From contig NZ_WHJG01000029.1 in assembly GCF_011682175.1 (NCBI RefSeq), positions 34,505 through 98,504 of the forward strand: a stretch of DNA of 64,000 nt, in the 5' to 3' direction. This document shows positions 35,431 through 44,221 of this stretch, piece after piece (within the stretch, counting starts at the first letter, position 1; every line of letters starts with the position of its first letter). This stretch comes from Massilia frigida. GTDB lineage: Bacteria > Pseudomonadota > Gammaproteobacteria > Burkholderiales > Burkholderiaceae_D. A program made the translations under genes and the position numbers. Below the pieces are notes generated by a model, which was given only the letters and a program-made list of their open reading frames with translations, ran no database searches and had not been told where the DNA came from.

Positions 35431-35460
35431 TTGGATGGCTATGTGACTTTCTCCTAACAT
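35406..35460 (+). promoter_or_regulatory. Arabinose-locus promoter 3 (upstream of ytfQ)
   Basis: GATATC at 35406, A-tract at 35421-35426, TGATTGGAT at 35428 (TTGGAT as -35), 18-base spacer, TAACAT at 35455-35460. Same layout as promoters 1 and 2. It begins inside the end of the GH127 pseudogene. Confidence 0.6.
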
Positions 35461-35514
35461 ACAATAATAAAACGGAGTCCCGAATTCCCCCCCTACAAAA
35501 ACAGGAGACAACAC

Positions 35515-36474
35515 ATGAACACTACCCGCAGGGCCGTTCTGGCCACCGCATTGCTTGGCGCTTTCACCACCTTTCCAGCGCTGGCCGCTAAACCACTGAC
35601 CATCGGCTTTTCCCAGGTCGGCGCAGAGAGCGAATGGCGCACGGCCAATACCCTGTCGATCAAGGATGCCGCCAAGAAGGAAGGCGTCAACCTGAAATTT
35701 GCCGACGCCCAGCAGCGCCAGGAAAACCAGGTCAAGGCGATCCGTTCCTTCATCGCCCAGCGCGTCGATGTGATTGCCTTCTCGCCGGTGGTGGAATCGG
35801 GCTGGGAAACCGTGCTGCGCGAAGCCAAGGACGCGAAAATCCCCGTCATCCTCACCGATCGTGCAGTCAACGTGACCGATCAGTCGCTGTATGCCGCCTT
35901 CATCGGTTCCGACTTCGTCGAGGAAGGCCGCCGCGCCGGACGCTGGCTCATCGAACGCGCCGCCAAAACCCCGGATCGTACCTTCAACATCGTGGAACTC
36001 CAGGGCACCGTCGGCTCGGCACCCGCCATCGACCGCAAGAACGGCTTTGCCGAAGTCATCGCCGCCAATCCCAAGCTGAAAATCACGCGCTCCCAGACCG
36101 GCGACTTCACCCGCGCCAAGGGCAAGGAAGTGATGGAAGCTTTCCTCAAGGCGCAAGGCAAGAGCATCAATGTGCTCTACGCGCACAACGACGACATGGC
36201 CATCGGCGCCATCCAGGCGATCGAAGAGGCAGGCCTGAAACCCGGCGTCGATATCCTGGTGATCTCGATCGACGGCGTCAAAGGCGCGTTCCAGGCCATG
36301 ATCGCCGGCAAGATGAACGTCACCGTCGAGTGCAGCCCGCTGCTCGGACCGCAGCTGATGTCGATCGCGCGCGACGTGGTGGCAGGCAAGCCCGTACCGA
36401 AGCGCATCACGACGGTCGAGGGCGTGTTCCCGGCTGAAGTGGCTGCCAAGGAACTGCCAAACCGCAAATACTAG
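35515..36474 (+). CDS. ytfQ: Sugar ABC transporter substrate-binding protein, YtfQ-like
   Basis: Periplasmic binding protein of a furanose importer. 319 residues with a signal peptide (MNTTRRAVLATALLGAFTTFPALA). The mature start LTIGFSQVGAESEWRTANTLSIKDAA is the YtfQ signature, followed by ARSFIAQ-like IRSFIAQRVDVIAFSPVVESGW and NVLYAHNDDMAIGAIQAIEEAG. Characterised YtfQ binds galactofuranose and, more weakly, arabinofuranose; L-arabinofuranose is the likely ligand here given the arabinofuranosidases around it. GGAGA is nine bases upstream of the start. Confidence 0.94.
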   Translation: MNTTRRAVLATALLGAFTTFPALAAKPLTIGFSQVGAESEWRTANTLSIKDAAKKEGVNLKFADAQQRQENQVKAIRSFIAQRVDVIAFSPVVESGWETVLREAKDAKIPVILTDRAVNVTDQSLYAAFIGSDFVEEGRRAGRWLIERAAKTPDRTFNIVELQGTVGSAPAIDRKNGFAEVIAANPKLKITRSQTGDFTRAKGKEVMEAFLKAQGKSINVLYAHNDDMAIGAIQAIEEAGLKPGVDILVISIDGVKGAFQAMIAGKMNVTVECSPLLGPQLMSIARDVVAGKPVPKRITTVEGVFPAEVAAKELPNRKY

Positions 36475-36482
36475 GCTGGGAC

Positions 36483-38009
36483 ATGAGTCAGGCAATGCAA
36501 GCCGAGTCTCCGGTGCTGGAGCTGCGCGGCATCAGCAAGCAGTTTCCCGGTGTGAAGGCACTCAGCGACGTGGGCCTTCAGCTGTATCCGGGGGAAGTCC
36601 ACACCCTGATGGGCCAGAACGGGGCCGGCAAGTCGACCCTGATCAAGGTGCTGACGGGCGTGTATGCGCCCGACAGCGGCACCATTGTGATGGAAGGGCA
36701 GGAGATCCGCCCGGGCTCGACCCAGGATGCGCAGCGCCTCGGCATCAGCACGGTGTATCAGGAAGTGAACCTGTGCCCGAACCTGTCGGTGGCCGAGAAT
36801 ATTTTCATCGGCCGCTATCCGCGCAAGTTCGGCATGGTGGACTGGACCGGCATGCGCGCGCAGGCCGCCGTCTTGCTGGAGCAGCTGGAAGTGCGCATCG
36901 ATGTGCGCGCCCAGTTGTCCAGCTTTCCGCTGGCGATCCAGCAGATGGTGGCGATTTCCCGCGCGCTGAACATTTCCGCGCGCGTACTCATTCTCGACGA
37001 ACCGACATCCAGCCTCGACGAGGCGGAAGTGCAATTGCTGTTCCGCGTGCTGCGCAAGCTGCGCGACCAGGGCATGGCGATCCTGTTCGTTACCCACTTT
37101 CTCGACCAGACGTATGCGATCTCGGACCGCATCACCGTCATGCGCAACGGCGAACGCGAGGGCGAGTACGCCTGCGCCGAGCTATCGCGCCTGGCACTGG
37201 TAAACAAGATGGTCGGCGCGCCCGATGCCAGCGAGCATCCGGCCGAGATGGTCCATGCGAGCGCCGCGCCGGCGGCACCGGCCACCTTGCTGCAAGCCCG
37301 CGCCCTGGGACGCAAGGGCGCGCTGGCGCCGCTCGACCTTGATATCCGTGCCGGCGAAATGCTGGGCCTGTGCGGCCTGCTCGGTTCCGGGCGCACCGAG
37401 GCGGCGCGCCTGCTGTTCGGGGCGGACAAGGCCGACAGCGGCACGATTCGCATCGGCGAACGCACCCAGCCGTTCGGCTCGCCGCGCGACGCCATCGAGG
37501 CCGGCATCGGCTTTTGCTCGGAAGACCGCAAGCACGAGGGCGCGATCCTGGAACTGTCGGTGCGCGAGAACATGATCCTGGCCTTGCAGGCGCGCGCCGG
37601 CATGCTGCGCGCGATCCCCTTGCGCCAGCAGCAGGCGCTGGCGCAAGACTATGTGAAGTGGCTGGGCATCAAAACGGCGGACATCGACACGCCGATTCGA
37701 TCATTGTCCGGCGGGAATCAGCAAAAAGTGCTGCTGGCGCGCTGGCTGGTGACCGCGCCGGCCATGCTGATCCTCGACGAACCAACGCGCGGCATCGACG
37801 TGCGCGCCAAACAGGAAATCATGGATTACGTTAGTGGACTTTGTCGCAAAGGGATGGCAATTCTGTTCATCTCCTCCGAACTCCCGGAAGTTCTGCGCTG
37901 TAGCGACCGGCTGGTCGTGATGCGCGAGCGCAAGGCTTGCGGCGAGTACCAGCGCGGCGAACTGGACGACACGTCGGTGCTGCAAGTCATTGCGGGAGAA
38001 GCGGCGTGA
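36483..38009 (+). CDS. ytfR: Sugar ABC transporter ATPase, YtfR-like (two ATPase domains)
   Basis: 508 residues with two nucleotide-binding domains as in the CUT2 family. Domain 1: Walker A GQNGAGKSTLIKVL, Walker B VLILDEPTSSLDEAEV, His loop FVTHFLDQ. Domain 2: GLLGSGRTEAARLLFG (degenerate Walker A, usual for the family), signature LSGGNQQKVLLARWL, Walker B MLILDEPTRGIDVRAK. It powers the two permeases encoded next and starts eight bases after ytfQ. Confidence 0.95.
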   Translation: MSQAMQAESPVLELRGISKQFPGVKALSDVGLQLYPGEVHTLMGQNGAGKSTLIKVLTGVYAPDSGTIVMEGQEIRPGSTQDAQRLGISTVYQEVNLCPNLSVAENIFIGRYPRKFGMVDWTGMRAQAAVLLEQLEVRIDVRAQLSSFPLAIQQMVAISRALNISARVLILDEPTSSLDEAEVQLLFRVLRKLRDQGMAILFVTHFLDQTYAISDRITVMRNGEREGEYACAELSRLALVNKMVGAPDASEHPAEMVHASAAPAAPATLLQARALGRKGALAPLDLDIRAGEMLGLCGLLGSGRTEAARLLFGADKADSGTIRIGERTQPFGSPRDAIEAGIGFCSEDRKHEGAILELSVRENMILALQARAGMLRAIPLRQQQALAQDYVKWLGIKTADIDTPIRSLSGGNQQKVLLARWLVTAPAMLILDEPTRGIDVRAKQEIMDYVSGLCRKGMAILFISSELPEVLRCSDRLVVMRERKACGEYQRGELDDTSVLQVIAGEAA

Positions 38010-39049
38010 TGGCCGCACCGGCACAGGCCGTCTCGAAAGAAAGCGCATCACCCGCATTCGCATTGCTGCTGCGCCATCCGCTATTCCGTCCGCTGGCCGC
38101 GCTGGCGGTCCTGCTGCTGATCGACCTGATCGCTATCCCGGGCTTCTTTCACCTGTCCATCAAGGATGGCCACCTGTACGGCAGCCTGGTCGATATCGTC
38201 AACCGCGCCGCGCCGCTGATGCTGGCCGCGCTCGGCATGACCTTGGTGATCGCTACGCGCGGCATCGATATTTCGGTCGGCGCCGTGGTGGCGCTGTCGG
38301 GTACGGTGGCAGCCATGCTGATCGGCGGCGGTCCGCAGGCTGAATTGCCGCTGATCTGGGCGATGGCTGCCGCCATCGGCGCGGCCCTGCTGTGCGGGCT
38401 GTGGAACGGGGTGCTGGTCTCTGCGCTGGGCTTGCAGCCGATTGTCGCCACCTTGATCCTGATGGTGGCGGGCCGGGGACTGGCCCAGTTGCTGACCGAT
38501 GGCCAAATCGTCACCGTGTATTACGAACCTTTCTTTTTCCTCGGCGGCGGCTACTTTGCCGGCCTGCCGTTTTCGCTGACGGTGGTGGCGGTCGTGTTCG
38601 CGGGCATTGCGCTGATGATGCGCAAAACCGCGCTCGGCCTGTTCATCCAGGCGGTCGGCATCAACCCCGTGGCGGCGCGCCTGGCGGGCCTGAAGACCGC
38701 GTCGCTGATCATTTTTGTCTATGTGTTCTGCGCCGCCTGCGCCGGGCTGGCCGGGCTGATGATCAGTTCCAACATCAAGAGCGCGGATGCGAACAATGCC
38801 GGCCTGCTGCTCGAACTCGATGCGATCCTGGCCGTCACCCTGGGCGGCACCTCGCTGGCCGGGGGCAAGTTCAGCCTGGTCGGCAGCGTGATCGGCGCGC
38901 TCATCATCCAGACCCTGACCTACACCATCTACTCGCTGGGCGTGCCGCCGGAAGTGAACATGGTGGTCAAGTCGGTGGTCGTGTTCCTGGTATGCCTGTC
39001 GCAATCGGCCGAGTTTAAAAAAATGTTTTCGCGTGCGAGGGCTGCATGA
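38009..39049 (+). CDS. ytfT: Sugar ABC transporter permease, YtfT-like
   Basis: A 346-residue CUT2 permease with about ten membrane segments. ATG 38009 overlaps the ytfR stop by one base (TGATG). The conserved sequence MTLVIATRGIDISVGAVVALSGTVAAMLI after the second helix is the family hallmark (G-[GI]-D-[IL]-S-V-G); GLMISSNIKSADANNAGLLLELDAILAVTLGGTSLAGGKFSLVGSVIGA is the coupling/EAA-like region. Pairs with YjfF. Confidence 0.95.
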   Translation: MAAPAQAVSKESASPAFALLLRHPLFRPLAALAVLLLIDLIAIPGFFHLSIKDGHLYGSLVDIVNRAAPLMLAALGMTLVIATRGIDISVGAVVALSGTVAAMLIGGGPQAELPLIWAMAAAIGAALLCGLWNGVLVSALGLQPIVATLILMVAGRGLAQLLTDGQIVTVYYEPFFFLGGGYFAGLPFSLTVVAVVFAGIALMMRKTALGLFIQAVGINPVAARLAGLKTASLIIFVYVFCAACAGLAGLMISSNIKSADANNAGLLLELDAILAVTLGGTSLAGGKFSLVGSVIGALIIQTLTYTIYSLGVPPEVNMVVKSVVVFLVCLSQSAEFKKMFSRARAA

Positions 39050-40008
39050 AATCGCCTTACTTTACTCCGCTGGTCACGGTCGTCCTGCTGCTGGCCATGC
39101 TCGGCATCGGCGGCGCCGTGTATCCGGGCTTGCTGTCGGTCCAGGTGATCCTGAATTTGCTGATCGATAATGCGTTCTTGCTGGTGCTGGCCATCGGCAT
39201 GAGCTTTGTGATCCTGTCCGGCGGCATCGACCTGTCGGTCGGCTCGGTGCTGGCGCTGGCGACCATGATGTCGGCCTGGCTGCTGCAAGTGGCGCACTGG
39301 CCGCCGCAAGCGGTGATCGCGCTCGTGCTGGTGCTCGGCGCGCTGTTCGGCGGCGGCATGGGCGCGATGATTCATTACTTCAAGCTGCAACCGTTCATCG
39401 TGACCTTGGCCGGCATGTTCCTGGCGCGTGGCCTGTGTTACCTGATCAGCATTAACTCGATCACCATCGAGGACCCACTGTACCTGGTCATGTCGCAAAC
39501 CCAGCTGGGCTTTTTGGGTGGCTTCGTCTCGCCGAGCGCGCTGATCGCGCTGCTGATGCTGGCGCTGGCCATTTTCCTGGCGCACTTTACCGCCTTCGGG
39601 CGCGGCGTGTACGCCATCGGCGGCAACGAACAGTCGGCCCTGATGATGGGCTTGCCGGTGGCGCGCACCAAGGTGCTGGTGTACGCCTTCAGCGGCTTTT
39701 GCGCGGCGCTGGCCGGGGTGCTGTTCTCGTTCTACATGCTGTCGGGCTATGGCCTGCATGCGCAGGGCACCGAGCTCGATGCCATCGCGGCGGTCGTGAT
39801 CGGCGGCACCTTGCTCAGCGGCGGCTATGGCTATGTGGCCGGTGCGCTGTCCGGCGTGCTGGTGCTGGGCACGATCCAGACCTTGATCGCCTTCGACGGC
39901 ACGCTCAGCTCGTGGTGGACCAAGATCGTCATCGGCGCCTTGCTGTTCGTGTTCTGCGTGGTCCAGCGCCTGATGGCCATGGGCGCGGCGCGGCGCGCGG
40001 CGGCCTGA
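39046..40008 (+). CDS. yjfF: Sugar ABC transporter permease, YjfF-like
   Basis: Second permease of the furanose importer, 320 residues. Starts inside the ytfT stop (ATGA). Hallmarks: FVILSGGIDLSVGSVLALATMMSAWLL and LHAQGTELDAIAAVVIGGTLLSGGYGYVAGALSGV. Gene order ytfQ-ytfR-ytfT-yjfF is the same as in E. coli. The Ala-rich end (GAARRAAA) runs into a GC-only tract. Confidence 0.95.
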   Translation: MKSPYFTPLVTVVLLLAMLGIGGAVYPGLLSVQVILNLLIDNAFLLVLAIGMSFVILSGGIDLSVGSVLALATMMSAWLLQVAHWPPQAVIALVLVLGALFGGGMGAMIHYFKLQPFIVTLAGMFLARGLCYLISINSITIEDPLYLVMSQTQLGFLGGFVSPSALIALLMLALAIFLAHFTAFGRGVYAIGGNEQSALMMGLPVARTKVLVYAFSGFCAALAGVLFSFYMLSGYGLHAQGTELDAIAAVVIGGTLLSGGYGYVAGALSGVLVLGTIQTLIAFDGTLSSWWTKIVIGALLFVFCVVQRLMAMGAARRAAA

Positions 40009-40074
40009 CACGGCCTGGCGCGGCCCGGCCTGGCCTGGCGCGGCCCGGCCCGGCCCGGCGCGGCCCGGCCTCAT
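40009..40074. repeat. Low-complexity GGCC/GGCGC tract
   Basis: About 65 bases built from CGGCCTGG, CGCGGCC and CGGCCCGG units directly after the yjfF stop. No dyad with a T-tract, so not a clear terminator. Likely slippage-prone. Confidence 0.7.
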
Positions 40075-40101
40075 TCTAACTACCTGCAACAGGAGACAAC
40101 A

Positions 40102-41055
40102 TTGATCAGATTCGGATTGAGCGCACTCGCGCTCGGCTTCGCCACGGGCGTCGCCTCGGCGCCCAACCCCATCGTCAGCCATATCTTCACGGCCGATCCT
40201 GCGGCGCTGGTCGACAAGGGCCGCGTCTACTTGTACGTCGGCCATGACGAAGCGCAACCGGAAGGCAAGGATTACGTGATGAAGGAATGGCGCGTGTATT
40301 CCTCGTGCGATATGAGAACCTGGAAAGACCATGGCTCGCCGGTGCAGTATTCGACCTTCAAGTGGGCCGGGCGCGATGCCTGGGCGGGCGACGTTACCAA
40401 GCGCAACGGCAAATACTATTTTTATTCGACGGTCGACCACAAGACCATTCCCGGCAAGGCCATCGGCGTGGCCATGTCCGATAGCCCGACCGGACCGTTC
40501 GTCGACGCGCGCGGCAGCGCCCTGGTGAGCAACGACATGACGAAACAGACCGACATCTTGTGGGATGACATCGACCCGGGCGTGTTCGTCGATACCGATG
40601 GCCAGGCCTGGCTGTATTGGGGCAACACCGTGCTCAAATACGCCAGGCTGAAGAGCAATATGACCGAGCTCGACGGGCCGATCATGAGCCATGCGATCGA
40701 TTCCTTCACCGAAGCGCCTTACGTGCACAAGCGCGGCGCCACGTATTACCTGTCGTACTCGCGCTACTTCCCGGAAGAGATGGTCTACGCCACCAGCACC
40801 AGCCCGGCCGGCCCATGGACCTTCAAAGGCGTGATCATGGACAAGAACGAGAAGGTCAAGACCATTCACCAGGCCATCATCGACTTCAACGGCAAGTCCT
40901 ACGTGTTCTATCACAACGCCACATTGCCCGGTGGCGGAGAATTCCGGCGTTCGGTGGCGGTGGAAGAGTTGCATTACGAGGCAGACGGTAGCATCCGGTT
41001 CGTGCCGCAGACGGCCGCCGGTCCCGCCGCCAACCCGTCACCGGGCTGCCAATGA
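40102..41055 (+). CDS. Glycoside hydrolase family 43, exported
   Basis: 317 residues, started at TTG 40102 because AGGAGA lies seven to eight bases before it, no ATG is near, and the protein then has a normal signal peptide (IRFGLSALALGFATGVASA). Propeller marks: FTADPAALVDKGRVYLYVGHDEA with catalytic base Asp, DDIDPGVFVDTDGQAWLYWGN, and SFTEAPYVHKRGATYYLSYS with the general acid Glu. This resembles the GH43 group with bifunctional xylosidase/arabinofuranosidase members; the exact bond cut is not clear. Last hydrolase of the locus, between the importer and the regulator. Confidence 0.9.
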   Translation: MIRFGLSALALGFATGVASAPNPIVSHIFTADPAALVDKGRVYLYVGHDEAQPEGKDYVMKEWRVYSSCDMRTWKDHGSPVQYSTFKWAGRDAWAGDVTKRNGKYYFYSTVDHKTIPGKAIGVAMSDSPTGPFVDARGSALVSNDMTKQTDILWDDIDPGVFVDTDGQAWLYWGNTVLKYARLKSNMTELDGPIMSHAIDSFTEAPYVHKRGATYYLSYSRYFPEEMVYATSTSPAGPWTFKGVIMDKNEKVKTIHQAIIDFNGKSYVFYHNATLPGGGEFRRSVAVEELHYEADGSIRFVPQTAAGPAANPSPGCQ

Positions 41056-41062
41056 TATCCGG

Positions 41063-41088
41063 ATCGGTATGTTGCGATGCGTACCGAT
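41063..41088. promoter_or_regulatory. Inverted repeat upstream of the LysR gene, possible operator
   Basis: ATCGGTA at 41063-41069 and TACCGAT at 41082-41088, a perfect 7-base dyad around a 12-base centre, 21 bases before the regulator start. LysR proteins bind interrupted dyads near their own gene, so self-control is plausible. There is no U-tract after it, which argues against a terminator. Confidence 0.45.
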
Positions 41089-41109
41089 ATTATTTAGGGG
41101 TATGATTCC

Positions 41110-42054
41110 ATGATGGAGACACTCAACCCCAACTGGTTTTTAAAGGCGCGCTTGAAAACGCGTCAATTGCTGCTGCTGATCGCGCTAGACGACCACCGCA
41201 ATATCCACCGCGCCGCCGAGGCGCTGCACATGACCCAGCCGGCGGCGTCGAAGCAGATCAAGGATCTGGAAGAAATGCTCGACGTTAAGCTGTTCGAGCG
41301 CTTGCCGCGTGGGATGGAGCCGACCATGTTCGGCGAAACCATGGTGCGCCACGCCCGCATGGCACTGACCAGCCTGGCACTGGCGCATGACGATATCCTG
41401 GCCCTCAAGGCCGGGCTGGCGGGGCAGGTGGAGGTGGGCGTGATCATGACGCCCGCCATGGCGCTGCTGCCGCGTGCGATTGCGCGCATCAAGCAGCACG
41501 CGCCGATGCTGCGCATCGGCGCGCACGTGGAAGCGAGCAATATCCTGCTCGACAAGCTGCAGCACGGTACGCTCGACTTCATGATCGGGCGCATTCTTGA
41601 AAAAGAGAATTCCGCTGGCCTGATCTATGAAGAATTGAACGAGGAACCGGCTTGCGCGGTCGTGCGCGTCGGCCATCCGCTGCTGGACGTGCCCAAGCTG
41701 GAGCTCAGGCACATCGCCGACCAGCCCTGGATCTTGCCGCCGCACGGCAGCATTTTGCGCCACCGCTTCGACATGATGTTCCGCCGCGCCGGACTCGACA
41801 TTCCGGTGAATGTGGTCGACACCACGGCACTGCTCCTGATCACGGCGCTGTTGCAGCAGACCGATTCGCTGCACGTGATGCCGGTCGACGTGGCGCAGTA
41901 TTACGCCTCGCTCAATGTGCTGAGCATCCTGCCGATCGAGTTGCCGTGCAAGATGGATGCCTTCGGTATCATCCGCCAGAAAGACCATTTGCTCTCGCCG
42001 GGCGCGGAACTGCTGCTGCAGGCGGTGCGCGACACCGCGCAGGAAATGGTTTGA
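41110..42054 (+). CDS. LysR-family transcriptional regulator
   Basis: 314 residues. Winged-helix domain at the N-terminus (TRQLLLLIALDDHRNIHRAAEALHMTQPAASKQIKDLEEMLDVKLFERLPRGMEPT) and a periplasmic-binding-like effector domain after it. The 'LKTRQL' opening and LPRGMEPT are features of the GbpR/galactose-binding-protein-regulator subgroup, which controls sugar transport genes. ATG 41110 or the adjoining ATG 41113 may be used. It is the only regulator in the pentose locus and so the best candidate for the three shared promoters; this is inference. Confidence 0.93.
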   Translation: MMETLNPNWFLKARLKTRQLLLLIALDDHRNIHRAAEALHMTQPAASKQIKDLEEMLDVKLFERLPRGMEPTMFGETMVRHARMALTSLALAHDDILALKAGLAGQVEVGVIMTPAMALLPRAIARIKQHAPMLRIGAHVEASNILLDKLQHGTLDFMIGRILEKENSAGLIYEELNEEPACAVVRVGHPLLDVPKLELRHIADQPWILPPHGSILRHRFDMMFRRAGLDIPVNVVDTTALLLITALLQQTDSLHVMPVDVAQYYASLNVLSILPIELPCKMDAFGIIRQKDHLLSPGAELLLQAVRDTAQEMV

Positions 42055-42170
42055 ACTGGTGAGCCTGGCTTCAGGCGGGCAACTGCTGGCGCAACGACGA
42101 ACTTGGGTTGCCGCGGGGGCGCCCAGCCTTGCGCGGGGACGACTGAAACACCACCTTTGCGAGTACTTTC

Positions 42171-42674
42171 ATGAGCAACGACATTACCCCCGTGCGACCG
42201 CGCGAAATCACCCTGCGTTTCCTGGCCGAGCCGACCGACGTCAATTTCGGCGGCAAGGTGCACGGCGGCGCCGTGATGAAATGGATCGGCCAGGCCGGCT
42301 ACGCCTGCGCGGTCGGCTGGAGCGGCTATTACTGCGTCACCGTGTATATCGGCGGCATCCGCTTCTATAAACCCATCTTCATCGGCCAAATCGTGGAAGT
42401 GAAGGCGATGGTTGTGCATACGGGCAACTCCAGCATGCACATCGCCATCGATGTCTCGGCCACGGAACCGAAGACCGGCGCGCGCAAGCGCACCACGCGC
42501 TGCCTGATCGTGTTCGTGGCGGTCGACAATGCGGGCGATACCGTCAAGGTGCCGGGCTGGACCCCGGTGAGCGAGGATGACCAGCGTTTCGAGCAGTACG
42601 CCATTCACATGGCCGCCTTGCGTAAAGAGCAAGAAGACGAGTTGCAGGCGACCGAAACGACGCCACCGGTGTGA
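42171..42674 (+). CDS. Acyl-CoA thioesterase, hotdog fold
   Basis: 167 residues. FLAEPTDVNFGGKVHGGAVMKWIGQAGYACAV is the hotdog central helix region with the conserved Asn/Asp-x-N-x-x-G...H-G-G of the YciA/acyl-CoA hydrolase group; VTVYIGGIRFYKPIFIGQIVEVKAMV and TRCLIVFVAVDNAG follow. Cytoplasmic, hydrolyses acyl-CoA; chain length unknown. Not obviously linked to either neighbour. Confidence 0.9.
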   Translation: MSNDITPVRPREITLRFLAEPTDVNFGGKVHGGAVMKWIGQAGYACAVGWSGYYCVTVYIGGIRFYKPIFIGQIVEVKAMVVHTGNSSMHIAIDVSATEPKTGARKRTTRCLIVFVAVDNAGDTVKVPGWTPVSEDDQRFEQYAIHMAALRKEQEDELQATETTPPV

Positions 42675-42710
42675 CTGAAATGCCACAGTTCGTGGTTTTT
42701 TGGTGAAAAC

Positions 42711-42775
42711 TTTTCAATTTCCAAACAGTTATGTACGCTACCGAACCGAACCACTCTTGTGGATAAGGAATAGTG
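42711..42775 (+). promoter_or_regulatory. Shared upstream element, copy A (before OmpA-like gene 1)
   Basis: TTTTCAATTTCC, then TATGTACGCT at 42730 and AATAGTG at 42769, exactly 39 bases from T to A. The same TATGTWCG-to-AATAGTG spacing is found in copies B (44129/44168) and C (47027/47066). TATGT may be a -10 box and AATAGTG part of the early transcript. The start codon is 100 bases further on. Confidence 0.55.
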
Positions 42776-42874
42776 GTCACCGAGCTAAGCACAAACGCAT
42801 TAGCGATGACCCAATCAGCGATAAACCAATGGGTAGGCCAAGCCTGCCCCAACACACAAACGAGAGAATACAAC

Positions 42875-44020
42875 ATGACCTTGACTAAGAAAATCGGTAC
42901 TCTGAGCGCAATCGGCCTCGCCATGCTGGCAGGACAAGCATCGGCACAAGACCAGTTCGTGAATCCAGAGTGGGCAAACAGCGCCACCTACATCGGCGCC
43001 GGTATCGGCCAGTCGCGCAGCTACACCAAGGCGGCTCCGGTGATCAAGAACCTGAATGCCCAGGGCGGTTTCGTCAATTCGTGGAATACCGACGAAAAAG
43101 ACATGGGTTACAAACTGTTCGTTGGTAAGCAACTGAACCGTGTCTTTTCCGTCGAAGCTGGTTTCTTTGACCTGGGCAATTTCAACGTGAAAACCACCAA
43201 CAACCTGGGTGGCACGGTCAACGCCGAACAGAAATACAAGGGCGTCAACCTGGACCTGATCGCACAAGTGCCGATGGGCGAGCGTTTCTCGGTCTACGGC
43301 CGTGCCGGTATGCATTACACCAAGGCATCGACCCGCTTCACGGGGACCCGCGCTGTTGGCATGTTCGCAGGCGAAAAGAGCGAGAAGAAGCTGAATCCGA
43401 AATTCGGCGTGGGCTTGGAATACAAGTTCACCGAAGCGCTGGCACTGCGCGCCGAAGCTGAAAACTATCGCATCGACGATACTCTGCGCAGCAACGGCAA
43501 CACCAAGCTGTACTCGATGAATCTGGTCTACAAACTGGGCCGTCCGGCAGCATCGGCGCCAATGCCAGCACCAGCACCAGCACCAGCGCCAATGCCGGAA
43601 GCAACGCCAGCACCGGCACCGATGCCAGCACCAGCACCGGCCGCACCAGTGCCAGTGTCGGAAAAAGTCTCGTTCGCTGCTGAAGCCCTGTTCGACTTCG
43701 ACAAATCGGTCGTCAAGGCAGAAGGCAAAGCCGCTCTGGACGATCTGCTGAACAAGCTGCAAGGCATGAACACCGAAGTCATGGTTACCGTTGGCCACAC
43801 CGACTCGGTCGGTTCGGACGCGTACAACCAGAAACTGTCGCTGCGCCGCGCTGAAGCCGTCAAAGCCTACATCGTGTCGAAAGGCGTGGAAGCGTCGCGC
43901 GTCTACACCGAAGGCAAGGGCGAGTCCCAGCCAGTTGCTGACAACAAAACGGCAGAAGGCCGCGCTAAAAACCGTCGCGTGACGGTTGAAGTGGTCGGTA
44001 CCCGTACCACCACCAAGTAA
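42875..44020 (+). CDS. OmpA-family outer-membrane protein 1
   Basis: 381 residues from ATG 42875. Signal peptide (MTLTKKIGTLSAIGLAMLAGQASA), an eight-strand barrel (FVNPEWANSATYIGAGIGQSRS ... YSMNLVYKLG), a Pro/Ala linker (PMPAPAPAPAPMPEATPAPAP), then the OmpA peptidoglycan-binding domain: EALFDFDKSVVK, VTVGHTDSVGSDAYNQKLSLRRAEAV and the Asp/Arg ligands in GHTDS and GRAKNRRV. Anchors outer membrane to cell wall. First of three paralogues here; a terminator follows. Confidence 0.95.
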   Translation: MTLTKKIGTLSAIGLAMLAGQASAQDQFVNPEWANSATYIGAGIGQSRSYTKAAPVIKNLNAQGGFVNSWNTDEKDMGYKLFVGKQLNRVFSVEAGFFDLGNFNVKTTNNLGGTVNAEQKYKGVNLDLIAQVPMGERFSVYGRAGMHYTKASTRFTGTRAVGMFAGEKSEKKLNPKFGVGLEYKFTEALALRAEAENYRIDDTLRSNGNTKLYSMNLVYKLGRPAASAPMPAPAPAPAPMPEATPAPAPMPAPAPAAPVPVSEKVSFAAEALFDFDKSVVKAEGKAALDDLLNKLQGMNTEVMVTVGHTDSVGSDAYNQKLSLRRAEAVKAYIVSKGVEASRVYTEGKGESQPVADNKTAEGRAKNRRVTVEVVGTRTTTK

Positions 44021-44034
44021 TCTTCCGCTGTACT

Positions 44035-44073
44035 AAAAAGCCGCCGTGCCCGCAAGGGCCGGCGGCTTTTTTT
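44035..44073 (+). terminator. Intrinsic terminator after OmpA-like gene 1
   Basis: AAAAAGCCGCC (44035-44045) pairs with GGCGGCTTTTT (44061-44071), followed by more T. Confidence 0.88.
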
Positions 44074-44107
44074 ACGTTTACAGATGAGTGTGTTGCTGTG
44101 GTAATGG

Positions 44108-44174
44108 ATATTTCCACGATTAAAAGGCTATGTACGGTGGCGAACGGAGTGGCGAGTGGTAAAGGGCAATAGTG
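44108..44174 (+). promoter_or_regulatory. Shared upstream element, copy B (before DUF3494 gene 1)
   Basis: TTTCCACGATTAAAAGGC, TATGTACGGT at 44129, AATAGTG at 44168 (39-base spacing). The start codon is 48 bases after AATAGTG and CCCAAGGA serves as ribosome site. Confidence 0.55.
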
Positions 44175-44221
44175 ACTGACGTTGCTGCTTTCCGGCTACA
44201 TGCTCACACCCAAGGACCACA

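Noticed and set aside
38929..40974. Antisense open frame of 681 codons over yjfF and GH43
   Set aside because: Same shadow composition; sense genes have full family motifs and coupled starts.
41063..41088. Dyad before the LysR gene as a terminator for GH43
   Set aside because: No T-tract follows and the centre is 12 bases long; an operator is more likely.
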